In this document: piece after piece, positions 9,035 through 18,638 of the stretch
Layout: each line of letters starts with the position of its first letter
How positions within the stretch are numbered: position 1 is the first letter of the stretch
Assembly: GCF_000419765.1 (NCBI RefSeq)
Contig: NZ_ATTQ01000012.1
Location: forward strand, 166,788 to 230,787
Length of the DNA: 64,000 bases
Origin: Rhizobium mongolense USDA 1844
Lineage (GTDB): Bacteria > Pseudomonadota > Alphaproteobacteria > Rhizobiales > Rhizobiaceae
Direction of reading: 5' to 3'
The notes under the pieces: model-generated
What the model was told of the DNA's origin: nothing
The model's database searches: none
Seen by the model: only the letters and a program-made list of their open reading frames with translations
Translations under genes and position numbers: made by a program

Positions 9035-10934
9035 ATGTCTGTCTTGCGCTATCGCCGGTTGACCACCGCGCTCCTCGTTCTCCTGACGGTCGTGCCGTCG
9101 CTTGCGAGTGCCCAGTCGGCGCCGGCCTATGTCGATGCCGGCGTCGCCAACAAGCGCGGCGATGCCTGCCTTTCGACGGCTAACAGCAATGCCGCCGTGC
9201 AGCTTCTCTCCGGCTTTTTGAAGATCTGGACGCCGCGCATTGCCGTTCGTCGATGCTGGTGTCGAGGCACCGGCCAAGGATAATTGCCCGGCCGTTGCCA
9301 AGACCGATTGGGACGGCATTCCCTTCAGCCCGACCGACGGCCATATCGTCGACCAGGCGGGTCACCACGCAAATATCGCCTATGTGGTCAAGGTGACCCG
9401 TGCGCACACTGCGCAGCAGGCCATCACCACCTATCTTGACGATCGGCGCGGCAAGAATGCCAGCATTGTCGGTGGTCTCGGGCCGTTGACGGATGCCTGG
9501 AAGGCCGGGTCAAAGCAGACGACGACGATCACGGAGGTTGCCGCCGACGCGACGACAGTGAAGTACGACGACAAGGGCAACAATCGCGGACTCGGCAGCA
9601 AAGCGGACGAGAACCCCAAGATGGCGGCGAATCCGGATCTGGGCCTTGCGGTAGACCTCATCAACGCGGCGAGCGGCGACGGCTCAACGGAGCCTACCAA
9701 ACGCAATTTCAAAAATGCGCGTCCCTAACGCTGGACCCGGGACGTGGTGGTCCTCCCGACGCTGGAGCCGGCCAAGAGCGCCAATCCGGCCGAAGACGGT
9801 GGTTTCCCGAGCGGGCATGCGGCGGAAGCCTGGCGCGATGCACTCGCCATGGCCTATCTTGTGCCGCAACGCTTTCAGGAAATGCTGACGCGCGCCAGCG
9901 AAATGGGCGAGAGCCGCATCCTGGCCGGCATGCATTCGCCGCTCGGCGTCATGGACGGCCGCTTGCTGGCCACCGCAACGGTTGTCTACAACCTCAACAC
10001 GCCCAAGAACGCAGCACTGAAAGCGTGATGCTTACCGCCAGGCGCAGTCCTGGCTCGCCGCCAAGAGCGGCGCGACGGGCGAGGCCGGCCTTGACGCCCT
10101 GGCGCATGCGGCGCCGCTTGCCAACGACCGCTTCGCGGACCGCAGCGCGAACAGCGCCTACGTGCTTGAACGCCTGTCCTACGGTTTCGCGCCGATCGAC
10201 GCGACCGACCAGCCGCCGCGCGTGCCGAAGGCGCCGAAGTGCTTATCGAAACGCGTCTGCCCTATCTCGACGCCGAGCAGCGCCGCGATGTACTGAAGAC
10301 AACAGAGATTGCTTCGGGCTATCGGCTGCTCGACGACGCAGAAGGCTACGGCCGCCTCAACTTTTTTGCCGCTGCCGACGGCTACGGCACCTTAGCGGAT
10401 GACGTGACGGTGACGATGGACGCAGCCAAAGGCGGCTTCAACGAGCTGGATACCTGGAAGAACGACATCGGTGGCAAGGGCCGGCTCGTCAAGCGCGGCA
10501 GCGGCAACCTCGGGCTTTCCGGCGCCAACAGCTATGCAGGCGGCACGGTGTTGGAGGAGGGGGCTTTGGCGGCCCTGTCACCGGCAGCATTCGGCAAGGG
10601 CGATCTGGTGGTCGATGGCGGTTCGCTCATTCTGGCTGCCGAAGGGCCCGTGACCATTGGCGGCGACTACCGCCAGCGCGCCAACGCCGCGATGGAGCCG
10701 ACGCTTGGAGAAGACGGCAAGGGCGGGCTCATCGTCAAGGGCAAGGCGGCGCTTTCCGGCGAGCTTCGCGTGACGCTTGCCGAGGGCTATGCGCCGGCGC
10801 CGGGAACGAAGATCGAGTTCTTAAAGGCGGGTTCCGTCACCGGGACCTTCGGCAAGGTCAGCGTCGAGGGCCATAAGACAAGCGTTGCCTACGGCCCGAC
10901 CGGGGTGACGCTGACCATCGAGGGTGACAGCTAG
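9035..10934 (+). pseudogene. Broken PAP2-type acid phosphatase with autotransporter-like C-terminal repeat
   Basis: Fragments in different frames add up to one gene. 9035-about 9240 encodes a signal peptide (...PSLASAQS) and the N-terminus; the frame shifts near 9240; the second part runs to an in-frame stop at 9726-9728; the same frame resumes with the class A acid phosphatase region ('FPSGHAAEAWRDALA', 'ESRILAGMHSPL'); another shift falls near 10025 and a compensating one near 10235. The last part (10239-10934) has an autotransporter-associated strand repeat ('GSGNLGLSGANSYAGGTVLEEGALAAL') but no beta-barrel. At least three frameshifts and one stop make a functional product unlikely. Intact versions would hydrolyse phosphomonoesters in the periplasm or at the surface. 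Confidence 0.88.
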
Positions 10935-11184
10935 GCTAAACACCGGCCCATCCGCTTTTAACCTGCTCCTCAATGGCTGCATGGCAGCGGTGACGCTGAA
11001 GACCTTCCTCTTATGGGGAGGGGCCAAATTTCCGCCTCGCCTCGCGCCGACCTGCCCATTTCGCCCCCACCTCTACGTCATATTGCGTATACGGTTTTGC
11101 GCTGCAGCCCCCGATAGTTCTTCAAGCAACAGTTAATTTCCGTTTCCGGCCTGTTGCGGAACAAGAAGAGGGGAGTTCAACCAA

Positions 11185-12477
11185 ATGAATCTCAAGTCCT
11201 ATGTAACGGGCGCCGCGCTTGGCCTCGTCATGGCGGCGTCAGCCGCCTTCCACGGAGCCGCTGCCGCCGACGACACGATCAAGGTCGGCGTTCTGCATTC
11301 GCTCTCCGGTACCATGGCCATCTCCGAAACGACGCTGAAAGACGCCATGCTGATGCTCATCGATGAGCAGAACAAGAAGGGCGGCCTTCTCGGCAAGAAG
11401 CTCGAAGCGGTTGTCGTCGATCCAGCCTCCGATTGGCCGCTGTTTGCCGAAAAGGCACGCGAGTTGATCGAAAAGGACAAGGTTGCGGCCGTCTTCGGTT
11501 GCTGGACCTCGTCTTCGCGCAAATCGGTCCTGCCGGTTTTCGAAGAGCTGAACTCGTTGCTCTTCTACCCGGTTCAGTATGAAGGCGAAGAGTCTTCGCG
11601 CAATATCTTTTACACGGGCGCTGCACCGAACCAGCAGGCGATCCCGGCCGTCGACTACCTGATGGAAAAGGAAGGCGTAAAGCGCTTCGTGCTTGAAGGC
11701 ACCGACTACGTCTATCCGCGCACCACCAACAAGATCCTGGAAGCCTACCTCGTATCCAAGGGCATTCCGAAGGAAGACATTATCGTCAACTACACGCCGT
11801 TCGGCTTCTCCGACTGGCAGACGGAAGTCTCCAAGATCAAGGAATTCGGCTCGTCCGGTAAGAAGACCGCCGTCGTCTCCACCATCAACGGCGACGCCAA
11901 CGTTCCCTTCTACAAGGAACTCGGCAACCAGGGCATCAAGGCAACCGACATCCCGGTTGTCGCCTTCTCGGTCGGCGAAGAAGAGCTTGCCGGTCTCGAC
12001 ACCAAGCCGCTCGTCGGTCACCTCGCAGCCTGGAACTACTTTGAGTCGGTCGAAAGCCCGGCCAACAAGAAGTTCATCAAGGAATGGCACGCCTTCACCA
12101 AGAACGACAAGCGCGTGACCAACGACCCGATGGAAGCCGCCTATATCGGCTTCAATGCCTGGGTTAAGGCTGTTCAGGCTGCCGGAACGACCGATACCGA
12201 CAAGGTTCTCGACAGCATCATCGGCACCACGGTTCCGAACCTCTCCGGCGGCTATGCCACTGTCATGCCGAACCACCACATCACCAAGCCGGTGCTGATC
12301 GGCGAAATCCAGGCTGACGGCCAGTTCGAAATCGTCCAGGAAACGTCAGCCGTCGTCGGCGACGAATGGTCCGACTTCCTGCCGGACTCCAAGGACCTGA
12401 TCTCCGATTGGCGCAAGCCCATGAACTGCGGCAACTTCAACGTTGCAACGGGCAAGTGCGGCGGCAAGGGCTCCTGA
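11185..12477 (+). CDS. urtA: Urea ABC transporter, substrate-binding protein UrtA
   Basis: A 430-residue periplasmic binding protein with a signal peptide ending near residue 29 (GAAAADD). UrtA hallmarks are 'VGVLHSLSGTMAISE', 'VFGCWTSSSRKSVLPVFEE', 'LLFYPVQYEGEESS' and 'DPMEAAYIGFNAW', typical of the urea/short-chain amide branch. It captures urea for UrtBC. First gene of urtABCDE, with a good ribosome site (GAGGGGAG). Urea uptake fits the urease genes just downstream. Such operons are usually under nitrogen control through NtrC; no convincing site was found here. Confidence 0.97.
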   Translation: MNLKSYVTGAALGLVMAASAAFHGAAAADDTIKVGVLHSLSGTMAISETTLKDAMLMLIDEQNKKGGLLGKKLEAVVVDPASDWPLFAEKARELIEKDKVAAVFGCWTSSSRKSVLPVFEELNSLLFYPVQYEGEESSRNIFYTGAAPNQQAIPAVDYLMEKEGVKRFVLEGTDYVYPRTTNKILEAYLVSKGIPKEDIIVNYTPFGFSDWQTEVSKIKEFGSSGKKTAVVSTINGDANVPFYKELGNQGIKATDIPVVAFSVGEEELAGLDTKPLVGHLAAWNYFESVESPANKKFIKEWHAFTKNDKRVTNDPMEAAYIGFNAWVKAVQAAGTTDTDKVLDSIIGTTVPNLSGGYATVMPNHHITKPVLIGEIQADGQFEIVQETSAVVGDEWSDFLPDSKDLISDWRKPMNCGNFNVATGKCGGKGS

Positions 12478-12508
12478 GTACGAACCCGATCCGTTGACTG
12501 CCTGAAGC

Positions 12509-12539
12509 CTTCCGTCCGGATCCCTTGTCCGGGCGGAAG
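12509..12539 (+). promoter_or_regulatory. Stem-loop between urtA and urtB
   Basis: A 12-bp stem (CTTCCGTCCGGA, 12509-12520, with 12528-12539, one G-T pair) and a 7-base loop, with no T tract after it. Hairpins after binding-protein genes of ABC operons usually protect the upstream message and raise binding-protein levels relative to the permeases; that role is inferred. Confidence 0.65.
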
Positions 12540-12597
12540 CTCCGTCCCGAGCGATTGCTGCCCACAAGGCCAACGACAAGCCAGGCGAGAGAGCCCC

Positions 12598-14217
12598 ATG
12601 TTTCGCGCCATCAAGATTTTCCTTTTGACGATCTGCCTTGCCCTGCCGGCGTTCGCCACGGCGCTCGAGGCGCAGGACGATATCCACGCCCTTGTCGATG
12701 CACTCGGCGCCGGCGGCTTTCCGCAGCGCGAAGCCGCCATCAAGGCTCTTGTGGCTTCAGGAGATCCGCATGTCGGCCAGATCCTGCAGCAGCTGAGTGA
12801 CGGCCAGCTTTATGTGAATTCCGAAGAAGGCGGCCCCGTCCTCCTGCAGGGTGGCACCGACGACGAGCCGACCTATTCCGACCCGATCACCGGCAAAGCT
12901 GTCGCCGATATCGATCCGGACTACATGTCCAAGGTCAAGATCAACAATTCCCTGCGCGGCGTGATCGCCAGCGCCATGAGCACGCTGACGCTGCTGAGCC
13001 CGGACCGTTCCGCACGGCTTTCCGCCGCTCAAGGGCTGCTGAAAGATTCCGACCCTTCCAATCTCGAGCTTCTGAACTCGGTGCTCGCCGATGAAAAGGA
13101 TGCCGAAATCAAGAACACGATGGAAGCGGCCCGCGCCGTCATGATGCTCAAGAGCGATGTCAGCGCCGAAGACAAGAAGGCGGCGATCGACACAATCGCG
13201 GCGCGCGGCGACCGCAATGCGCTCACCATCCTGACCACCGCGATGGAGACTGCACCCGACGACCTGAAGGCCAACATCGAGGCCAATATCGCCGGTATCA
13301 AGCGCAATCTAGCGCTCTGGGATATCGTGCAGAACGTCTGGTACGGCCTGTCGCTCGGCTCGGTGCTGCTGCTCGCGGCAATCGGGCTTGCCATCACCTT
13401 CGGTGTCATGGGCGTCATCAACATGGCGCATGGCGAAATGGTGATGATCGGCGCTTACACGACCTATGTCGTGCAGGAACATATCGCATCGAACTTTCCC
13501 GAGCTCGCAACCTATTCGCTGGTGATTGCGATTCCGGCGGCCTTCCTCTTCACCGGCTTTGTCGGCCTCGTCATAGAGCGCATGGTCATCCGCTATCTCT
13601 ACGGCCGCCCGCTCGAAACACTGCTGGCGACATGGGGCGTGTCCCTCATCCTGCAGCAGGCGGTTCGCACGATCTTCGGCCCGACGAATCGCGAAGTGCG
13701 CAATCCAAGCTGGATGTCCGGCGCCTTCGAACTCGGCGGTCTGTCGATCACCTGGAACCGCATGTGGATCATCGTCTTTTCAATGATCGTCTTCGTGACT
13801 TTACTGCTGCTCCTGAAGCGCTCCGCCTTCGGCCTGCAGATGCGCGCAGTCACGCAGAACCGCCGCATGGCGTCGTCCATGGGCATCCGCACCGGCTGGG
13901 TCGATGCCTTCACCTTCGCGCTCGGCTCCGGCATCGCCGGCATGGCGGGTGTGGCGCTTTCGCAGATCGACAACGTCTCGCCGAACCTTGGACAGAGCTA
14001 CATCATCGACAGCTTCATGGTCGTGGTCTTCGGCGGCGTCGGCAATCTTTGGGGCACGCTGGTAGGTGCGTTGTCGCTCGGCGTCGTCAACAAGTTCCTC
14101 GAGCCCTTCGCCGGCGCAGTGCTCGGCAAGATCCTCGTGCTCGTCCTCATCATCCTCTTCATCCAGAAGCGTCCGCGCGGGCTCTTCGCACTCAAAGGAA
14201 GGGCGGTGGAAGCATGA
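12598..14217 (+). CDS. urtB: Urea ABC transporter permease UrtB
   Basis: A 539-residue LivH-type permease with a long N-terminal extension. Residues 1-24 look like a signal peptide, residues about 25-240 are soluble and helical with repeated acidic/alanine-rich segments, and the permease core begins near residue 245 ('GLSLGSVLLLAAIGLAITFGVMGVINMAHGEMVMIGAY'). The extension is known in UrtB proteins and would be periplasmic. Its stop overlaps the urtC start (ATGA), so the two permease subunits are co-translated. Confidence 0.95.
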   Translation: MFRAIKIFLLTICLALPAFATALEAQDDIHALVDALGAGGFPQREAAIKALVASGDPHVGQILQQLSDGQLYVNSEEGGPVLLQGGTDDEPTYSDPITGKAVADIDPDYMSKVKINNSLRGVIASAMSTLTLLSPDRSARLSAAQGLLKDSDPSNLELLNSVLADEKDAEIKNTMEAARAVMMLKSDVSAEDKKAAIDTIAARGDRNALTILTTAMETAPDDLKANIEANIAGIKRNLALWDIVQNVWYGLSLGSVLLLAAIGLAITFGVMGVINMAHGEMVMIGAYTTYVVQEHIASNFPELATYSLVIAIPAAFLFTGFVGLVIERMVIRYLYGRPLETLLATWGVSLILQQAVRTIFGPTNREVRNPSWMSGAFELGGLSITWNRMWIIVFSMIVFVTLLLLLKRSAFGLQMRAVTQNRRMASSMGIRTGWVDAFTFALGSGIAGMAGVALSQIDNVSPNLGQSYIIDSFMVVVFGGVGNLWGTLVGALSLGVVNKFLEPFAGAVLGKILVLVLIILFIQKRPRGLFALKGRAVEA

Positions 14218-15377
14218 TTACGGCCTTCCTTCTCCGGTCTCTCGATCGCAAGATTTCCATTGCCATCGCCATCCTGCTCATGGTCGCCGTGCTGGTGCCG
14301 GTTCTGAACCTCATGACAGGTCCGGAGAACCCGTTGCATATCCCGACCTACATCATGGCGCTGTTTGGCAAATACCTGACCTATGCGCTGCTGGCCCTGG
14401 CCCTCGATCTCGTGTGGGGCTTCTGCGGCATCCTCTCGCTCGGTCACGGCGCCTTCTTCGCGCTCGGCGGTTACGCGATGGGCATGTATCTGATGCGTCA
14501 GATCGGGTCGCGCGGCGTCTATGGCGACCCGATCCTGCCCGACTTCATGGTGTTCCTGAACTGGAAAGAATTGCCCTGGTTCTGGTACGGCTTCGACCAG
14601 TTCTGGTTTGCAGCGCTGATGGTGCTGCTGGTACCTGGGCTGCTCGCCTTCGTCTTCGGCTGGTTCGCCTTCCGTAGCAGGGTCAACGGTGTCTATCTCT
14701 CGATCATCACCCAGGCGATGACCTATGCGCTGCTGCTTGCCTTCTTCCGCAACGACATGGGCTTCGGCGGCAATAACGGCATGACCGACTTCAAGGACAT
14801 CCTCGGCTTCAACGTGCAGGCCGACGGAACGCGCGCAGCACTCTTCGCCGCGACCGCAATCCTCCTGGCGCTGTCGCTGTTGATTGCTTCGGCCATCGTA
14901 CGTTCGAAATTCGGCAAGGTGCTGGTCGGTGTGCGCGATGCGGAAAGCAGAACGCGCTTCCTCGGCTACCGCGTCGAACACTTCAAACTCTTCACCTTTG
15001 TCGTCTCGGCGATGATGGCAGGCATTGCGGGCGCGCTCTACGTGCCGCAGGTCGGCATCATCAATCCCGGAGAATTCGCACCGGCAAACTCCATCGAGGT
15101 CGTCATCTGGACGGCCGTCGGCGGCCGCTCGACGCTGATCGGGCCGATCATCGGTGCGATTCTGGTCAATGGCGGCAAAACCATCTTCACCGGCCTTTTT
15201 CCTGAGTTCTGGCTCTTTGCGCTCGGCGGTCTCTTCGTTGCCGTCACGCTGTTCCTGCCGAAAGGTATCGTCGGCACGATCGCCCTGTACCTCGGCAAGA
15301 AGAAGCCGAGGACGGAAACCGCGCCGCCTGCCTTTCAGGAAGAGGGCGTCGATGCAAAAATTCAGGCAGCGGAGTGA
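14214..15377 (+). CDS. urtC: Urea ABC transporter permease UrtC
   Basis: A 387-residue LivM-type permease with about ten membrane helices. The typical 'LALDLVWGFCGILSLGHGAFFALGGYAMGMYLM' is near residues 60-95 and the coupling-loop region 'VGVRDAESRTRFLGYRVEHFKLFTF' is visible. It pairs with UrtB as the membrane channel for urea. The ATG at 14214 shares bases with the urtB stop. The C-terminal tail is basic and cytoplasmic. Confidence 0.95.
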   Translation: MITAFLLRSLDRKISIAIAILLMVAVLVPVLNLMTGPENPLHIPTYIMALFGKYLTYALLALALDLVWGFCGILSLGHGAFFALGGYAMGMYLMRQIGSRGVYGDPILPDFMVFLNWKELPWFWYGFDQFWFAALMVLLVPGLLAFVFGWFAFRSRVNGVYLSIITQAMTYALLLAFFRNDMGFGGNNGMTDFKDILGFNVQADGTRAALFAATAILLALSLLIASAIVRSKFGKVLVGVRDAESRTRFLGYRVEHFKLFTFVVSAMMAGIAGALYVPQVGIINPGEFAPANSIEVVIWTAVGGRSTLIGPIIGAILVNGGKTIFTGLFPEFWLFALGGLFVAVTLFLPKGIVGTIALYLGKKKPRTETAPPAFQEEGVDAKIQAAE

Positions 15378-15383
15378 GCGGCT

Positions 15384-16139
15384 ATGATCCCGGATATCAA
15401 ACCCAACAGCGTGCTCTACCTCAACAACGTCTCGGTTTCCTTCGACGGCTTCAAAGCGCTGAACTCGCTTTCGATCGTCATCGAGCCCGGCGAGCTTCGC
15501 GCCATCATCGGCCCCAACGGCGCCGGCAAGACGACGATGATGGACATCATCACCGGCAAGACGCGGCCGGATGAGGGCGAGGTTTATTTCAACGGCGATA
15601 TCGACCTCACGAAGAAAGACGAAGCCGATATCGCCCAGCTCGGCATAGGCCGCAAATTCCAGAAGCCGACGGTCTTCGAAAGCCATACGGTCTGGGACAA
15701 TCTGGAGCTTGCGCTGAATCGCAAGCGCGGCGTTTTCCCGACGCTCTTTCATCGCCTCTCTTCCGACGACAAGGCTCGCATCGAGGAAATCCTTGTGACC
15801 GTGCGGCTGACGCATCGTAGCGACGAGCTGGCAGCCAGTCTGTCTCACGGGCAGAAGCAATGGCTGGAGATCGGCATGCTGCTCGCACAGGAGCCGAAGC
15901 TGTTGCTGGTCGACGAGCCGGTTGCCGGTATGACCGATGCCGAAACCGTGGAGACGGCGATCCTGCTCCGGGAAATCGCCAAGACTCGCTCCGTCGTCGT
16001 CGTCGAGCACGACATGGGCTTCATCCGAGACCTCGGCGTGAAGGTGACCTGCCTGGCGGAAGGCTCCGTGCTTGCCGAAGGGTCGATCGATTTCGTGAGT
16101 TCCGATGCGAAGGTGATCGAGAATTATTTGGGGCGGTGA
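15384..16139 (+). CDS. urtD: Urea ABC transporter ATP-binding protein UrtD
   Basis: A 251-residue LivG-type ATPase. Walker A 'GPNGAGKTT' is near residue 48, the signature region is the UrtD-type 'LSHGQKQWLEIGM', and Walker B is 'LLLVDEPVAG'. It powers urea import from the cytoplasmic face together with UrtE. It starts six bases after the urtC stop. About 220 bases with a palindromic repeat pair separate it from urtE, an unusual gap in this otherwise tight operon. Confidence 0.96.
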   Translation: MIPDIKPNSVLYLNNVSVSFDGFKALNSLSIVIEPGELRAIIGPNGAGKTTMMDIITGKTRPDEGEVYFNGDIDLTKKDEADIAQLGIGRKFQKPTVFESHTVWDNLELALNRKRGVFPTLFHRLSSDDKARIEEILVTVRLTHRSDELAASLSHGQKQWLEIGMLLAQEPKLLLVDEPVAGMTDAETVETAILLREIAKTRSVVVVEHDMGFIRDLGVKVTCLAEGSVLAEGSIDFVSSDAKVIENYLGR

Positions 16140-16175
16140 GGGATGATTGATCTGTTTGTCGTTGGCAGGGCTCTG

Positions 16176-16330
16176 ACCCTTCCCCAACCTCTCTTCACCA
16201 AGGGGAGGGGTTTAACCGGGTCATTCCCTCATTGCCATGATTACCCGTTTTTGCATGGGTTGATGGAAAGCAAGACGGTCGCTCCAAGTCAGCCACTGCC
16301 CCTTGTGGGAGGGGGTTGGGGAGGGGTCTT
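16176..16330. repeat. Inverted pair of rhizobial palindromic elements between urtD and urtE
   Basis: Two G/C-rich palindromic units in opposite orientation: 16176-16211 (ACCCTTCCCC...GGGGAGGGGT) and about 16297-16327 (CCCCTTGTGGGAGGGGGTTGGGGAGGGG, the reverse complement of the first type). They flank about 85 bases of unique sequence inside the operon. They look like the short intergenic mosaic elements of Rhizobium genomes. Transcribed, they could form a long hairpin affecting urtE expression; that is inference. Confidence 0.75.
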
Positions 16331-16360
16331 TGAACCCGCAACGCGCCAGGAGGCGGCCTC

Positions 16361-17056
16361 ATGCTGACAGTCGAAAACGCAAACCTGCACTACGGCGCCG
16401 CACAAGCGTTGCGCGGCATCTCGATCAAGGCGGAGATGGGTAAGATCACTTGCGTGCTGGGGCGGAACGGCGTGGGGAAGAGTTCTCTTCTCCGCGCCGT
16501 CACCGGCCAGCATCTGCTGTCGGCCGGAACGGTGAGCTTCAATGACGTGGCGTTGAACGGCCTGGCGCCTTATGCGCGCGCCAAGCAGGGTATCGGCTAT
16601 GTGCCGCAAGGGCGCGAGATTTTCCCGCTGCTCACCGTCAAGGAAAACCTCGAGACCGGCTTTGCTCCGCTTGGCCGCCGCGACCGCAACATCCCCGACG
16701 ATATCTTCAGCCTCTTCCCGGTGCTGAAGTCGATGTTGTCCCGTCGCGGCGGCGATCTTTCCGGCGGGCAGCAGCAGCAATTGGCGATTGGTCGGGCCAT
16801 GGTGACGCGGCCGAAGATCCTTGTGCTGGACGAGCCGACGGAAGGCATCCAGCCGTCGATCATCAAGGATATCGGCCGCGCAATCCGCTATCTACGCGAC
16901 TCGACCGGCATGGCGATCCTGCTCGTGGAGCAATATCTCGACTTCTGCCGCGAGCTTGCCGACTACGTCTACATCATGGACCGCGGTGAGATCGTCCACG
17001 AGGGTTTGGCGGATACGCTCGATACGCCCGAGGCCAGGCGCCACCTGACCGTCTAA
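16361..17056 (+). CDS. urtE: Urea ABC transporter ATP-binding protein UrtE
   Basis: A 231-residue LivF-type ATPase. Walker A 'GRNGVGKSS', signature 'LSGGQQQQLAIGRA' and Walker B 'ILVLDEPTEGIQPS' are all intact. It ends with the LivF-type 'MDRGEIVHEG'. It forms the ATPase dimer with UrtD. AGGAGG precedes the ATG. The gene is followed by a small palindrome (about 17056-17073) and then the urease operon. Confidence 0.96.
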   Translation: MLTVENANLHYGAAQALRGISIKAEMGKITCVLGRNGVGKSSLLRAVTGQHLLSAGTVSFNDVALNGLAPYARAKQGIGYVPQGREIFPLLTVKENLETGFAPLGRRDRNIPDDIFSLFPVLKSMLSRRGGDLSGGQQQQLAIGRAMVTRPKILVLDEPTEGIQPSIIKDIGRAIRYLRDSTGMAILLVEQYLDFCRELADYVYIMDRGEIVHEGLADTLDTPEARRHLTV

Positions 17057-17134
17057 GCGGCATATGCCGCTTTCCAAGGCAGCTTCCATGTTCTGGCAAC
17101 CGTGTCCGCCGCCGTTCCTTCATGATCGGCAGGC

Positions 17135-17148
17135 GGCATAAAAATTGC
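17135..17148 (+). promoter_or_regulatory. Candidate sigma-54 promoter upstream of ureD
   Basis: GG at 17135-17136 and GC at 17147-17148 with the required 10-base spacing, in the context CGGCATAAAAATTGCT, close to the TGGCAC-N5-TTGCT consensus. It lies about 70 bases before the ureD start. Nitrogen-regulated urease would fit, but no upstream NtrC site was identified. Confidence 0.4.
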
Positions 17149-17216
17149 TTGCTTTCAATTATTTGCGGCATTGAATGAGAACGGCCGGGCAAACGGCGAA
17201 GGCCCAAGGGGATGGA

Positions 17217-18038
17217 ATGACGATCGCGGCGGCAATCACCAGACCACAAAGGGCACAGGGGCGCGGGCACCTGGCCGCGAAGCTGCTGGACGGGCGGGCG
17301 CGCATCCGCGAACTCTATCAGGAAGGTGCCGCCAAAATACGCCTCCCGGAGACTTTCGATGCTTCCATGGAGGCGGTAATCATCAATACGGCGGGTGGGT
17401 TGACCGGTGGCGACCAGATGAACTGGAGCGTCGTTGCAGGTCCAATCACGCGTATCGATGTGACGACGCAGGCGTGCGAGAAGATCTACAAGGCATCCGC
17501 TGGAACGGCCGAAGTCACGACAACGATCGAGGCTGGCGCGAATGCACGGGTCGACTGGCTGCCGCAGGAGACGATCCTGTTCGATCGCGCCTCGCTGTTC
17601 CGCCGCCTCGACGTCGATCTCGACGAGACGGCGGAGTTCCTAGCCGTCGAGGCGATCCTGCTCGGCCGCAAAGCAATGGGCGAGAAGATGGAGACCGGCC
17701 TTTTCCGTGATCGCTGGCGGATTCGCCGCGCTGGTAAGCTGATCCATGCCGAGGAGTTGCGGCTTGATGGCGCCATCGGCGCGCTGACTGCTCGCCAGCC
17801 CGTCCTCAGCGGACAGGTGGCTTTTGCAACGTTGCTCTATGCCGGGCCTCTTGCAGAAGCCTATCTCGCGAGAGTGCGCCCGCTACTCGGCGGACATGCG
17901 GCAGGCGCCAGCGCTTGGAACGGCAAGCTCGTCGTGCGGGCTGCAGCCGCTGACGGCTTTGCCCTCAGAAAAATCCTGATCCCGGTCATTTCCGCCTTGC
18001 GCAACGGTGCGCCTGTGCCGAAAGTCTGGAATCTCTAG
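17217..18038 (+). CDS. ureD: Urease accessory protein UreD
   Basis: A 273-residue UreD/UreH. It shows family stretches 'AVIINTAGGLTGGDQM', 'VTTQACEKIYKAS', 'LPQETILFDRASLFRRLDVDL' and 'EAILLGRKAMGE'. UreD binds the urease apoprotein and, with UreF and UreG, forms the complex that delivers nickel and CO2 to the active site. I chose ATG 17217 because AAGGGGA precedes it and it gives the usual rhizobial length; an upstream ATG at 17175 in frame would add 14 residues. First gene of the urease operon. Confidence 0.95.
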   Translation: MTIAAAITRPQRAQGRGHLAAKLLDGRARIRELYQEGAAKIRLPETFDASMEAVIINTAGGLTGGDQMNWSVVAGPITRIDVTTQACEKIYKASAGTAEVTTTIEAGANARVDWLPQETILFDRASLFRRLDVDLDETAEFLAVEAILLGRKAMGEKMETGLFRDRWRIRRAGKLIHAEELRLDGAIGALTARQPVLSGQVAFATLLYAGPLAEAYLARVRPLLGGHAAGASAWNGKLVVRAAAADGFALRKILIPVISALRNGAPVPKVWNL

Positions 18039-18060
18039 TTTCAAAGCAGATGGATCGACG

Positions 18061-18363
18061 ATGAACCTCACTCCGAGAGAAAAAGACAAGCTGCTGATCT
18101 CCATGGCGGCGATGGTGGCGCGGCGCCGGCTGGAACGCGGCGTGAAGCTCAATCATCCCGAAGCGATCGCGCTGATCACCGACTTTGTCGTGGAAGGCGC
18201 GCGTGACGGCCGCCCGGTCGCCGAACTGATGGAAGCGGGCGCTCATGTCATCGGCCGGCATCAGGTGATGGAGGGCGTTCCCGAGATGATCCATGATGTG
18301 CAGGTGGAAGCGACCTTCCCGGACGGCACCAAGCTCGTCACCGTCCACGAACCGATCCGCTGA
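18061..18363 (+). CDS. ureA: Urease subunit gamma UreA
   Basis: A 100-residue gamma subunit. It begins MNLTPREKDKLLI and contains 'RGVKLNHPEAIALI' and 'GAHVIGRHQVMEGVPEMI', diagnostic of UreA. It assembles with UreB and UreC as the cytoplasmic nickel enzyme (alpha-beta-gamma)3. It lies 22 bases after ureD. Translation starts at 18061, although the frame is open further upstream. Confidence 0.97.
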   Translation: MNLTPREKDKLLISMAAMVARRRLERGVKLNHPEAIALITDFVVEGARDGRPVAELMEAGAHVIGRHQVMEGVPEMIHDVQVEATFPDGTKLVTVHEPIR

Positions 18364-18373
18364 GGAGGTCGCA

Positions 18374-18628
18374 ATGCTCGAACTTCGTCCGAACTGCGAA
18401 TGCTGCGACAAGGATCTGCCGCCGGAAAGCCGCGAGGCGATGATCTGCACTTTCGAGTGCACCTTCTGCGCCGATTGTGCGAGCGATGTGCTCCAGGGCC
18501 AATGCCCCAATTGCGGCGGTGAGTTCACTTGCCGCCCGGTGCGTCCGGCCGCCATGCTCGCCAAATATCCGGCATCGGCGAAACGTATCTTGAAGGCCGA
18601 GGGCTGCGTGCCCGTGAAGGCTGCGTGA
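18374..18628 (+). CDS. DUF1272 cysteine-rich small protein inside the urease operon
   Basis: An 84-residue protein with eight cysteines in paired motifs (CECC, CTFC-x2-C, C-x2-C), as in the DUF1272 family, and probably a zinc-binding knuckle. It sits between ureA and ureB with GAGGAGG ahead of the ATG and 10 bases from ureA. Function unknown. Because nickel insertion is the main problem in urease maturation, a metal-related role is tempting, but nothing in the sequence proves it. Confidence 0.85.
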   Translation: MLELRPNCECCDKDLPPESREAMICTFECTFCADCASDVLQGQCPNCGGEFTCRPVRPAAMLAKYPASAKRILKAEGCVPVKAA

Positions 18629-18638
18629 GGACAATAAG

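Noticed and set aside
10971..10999. Sigma-54-like TGGCA...GC before urtA
   Set aside because: The spacing of 10 is right but the -12 element (ACGCT) is poor, so it is not listed as a promoter.
13998..16187. Long open frame (729 codons) on the minus strand
   Set aside because: It lies antisense to urtB, urtC and urtD, has Arg/Asp/Gln-rich composition typical of a shadow frame in high-GC DNA, and no domain.
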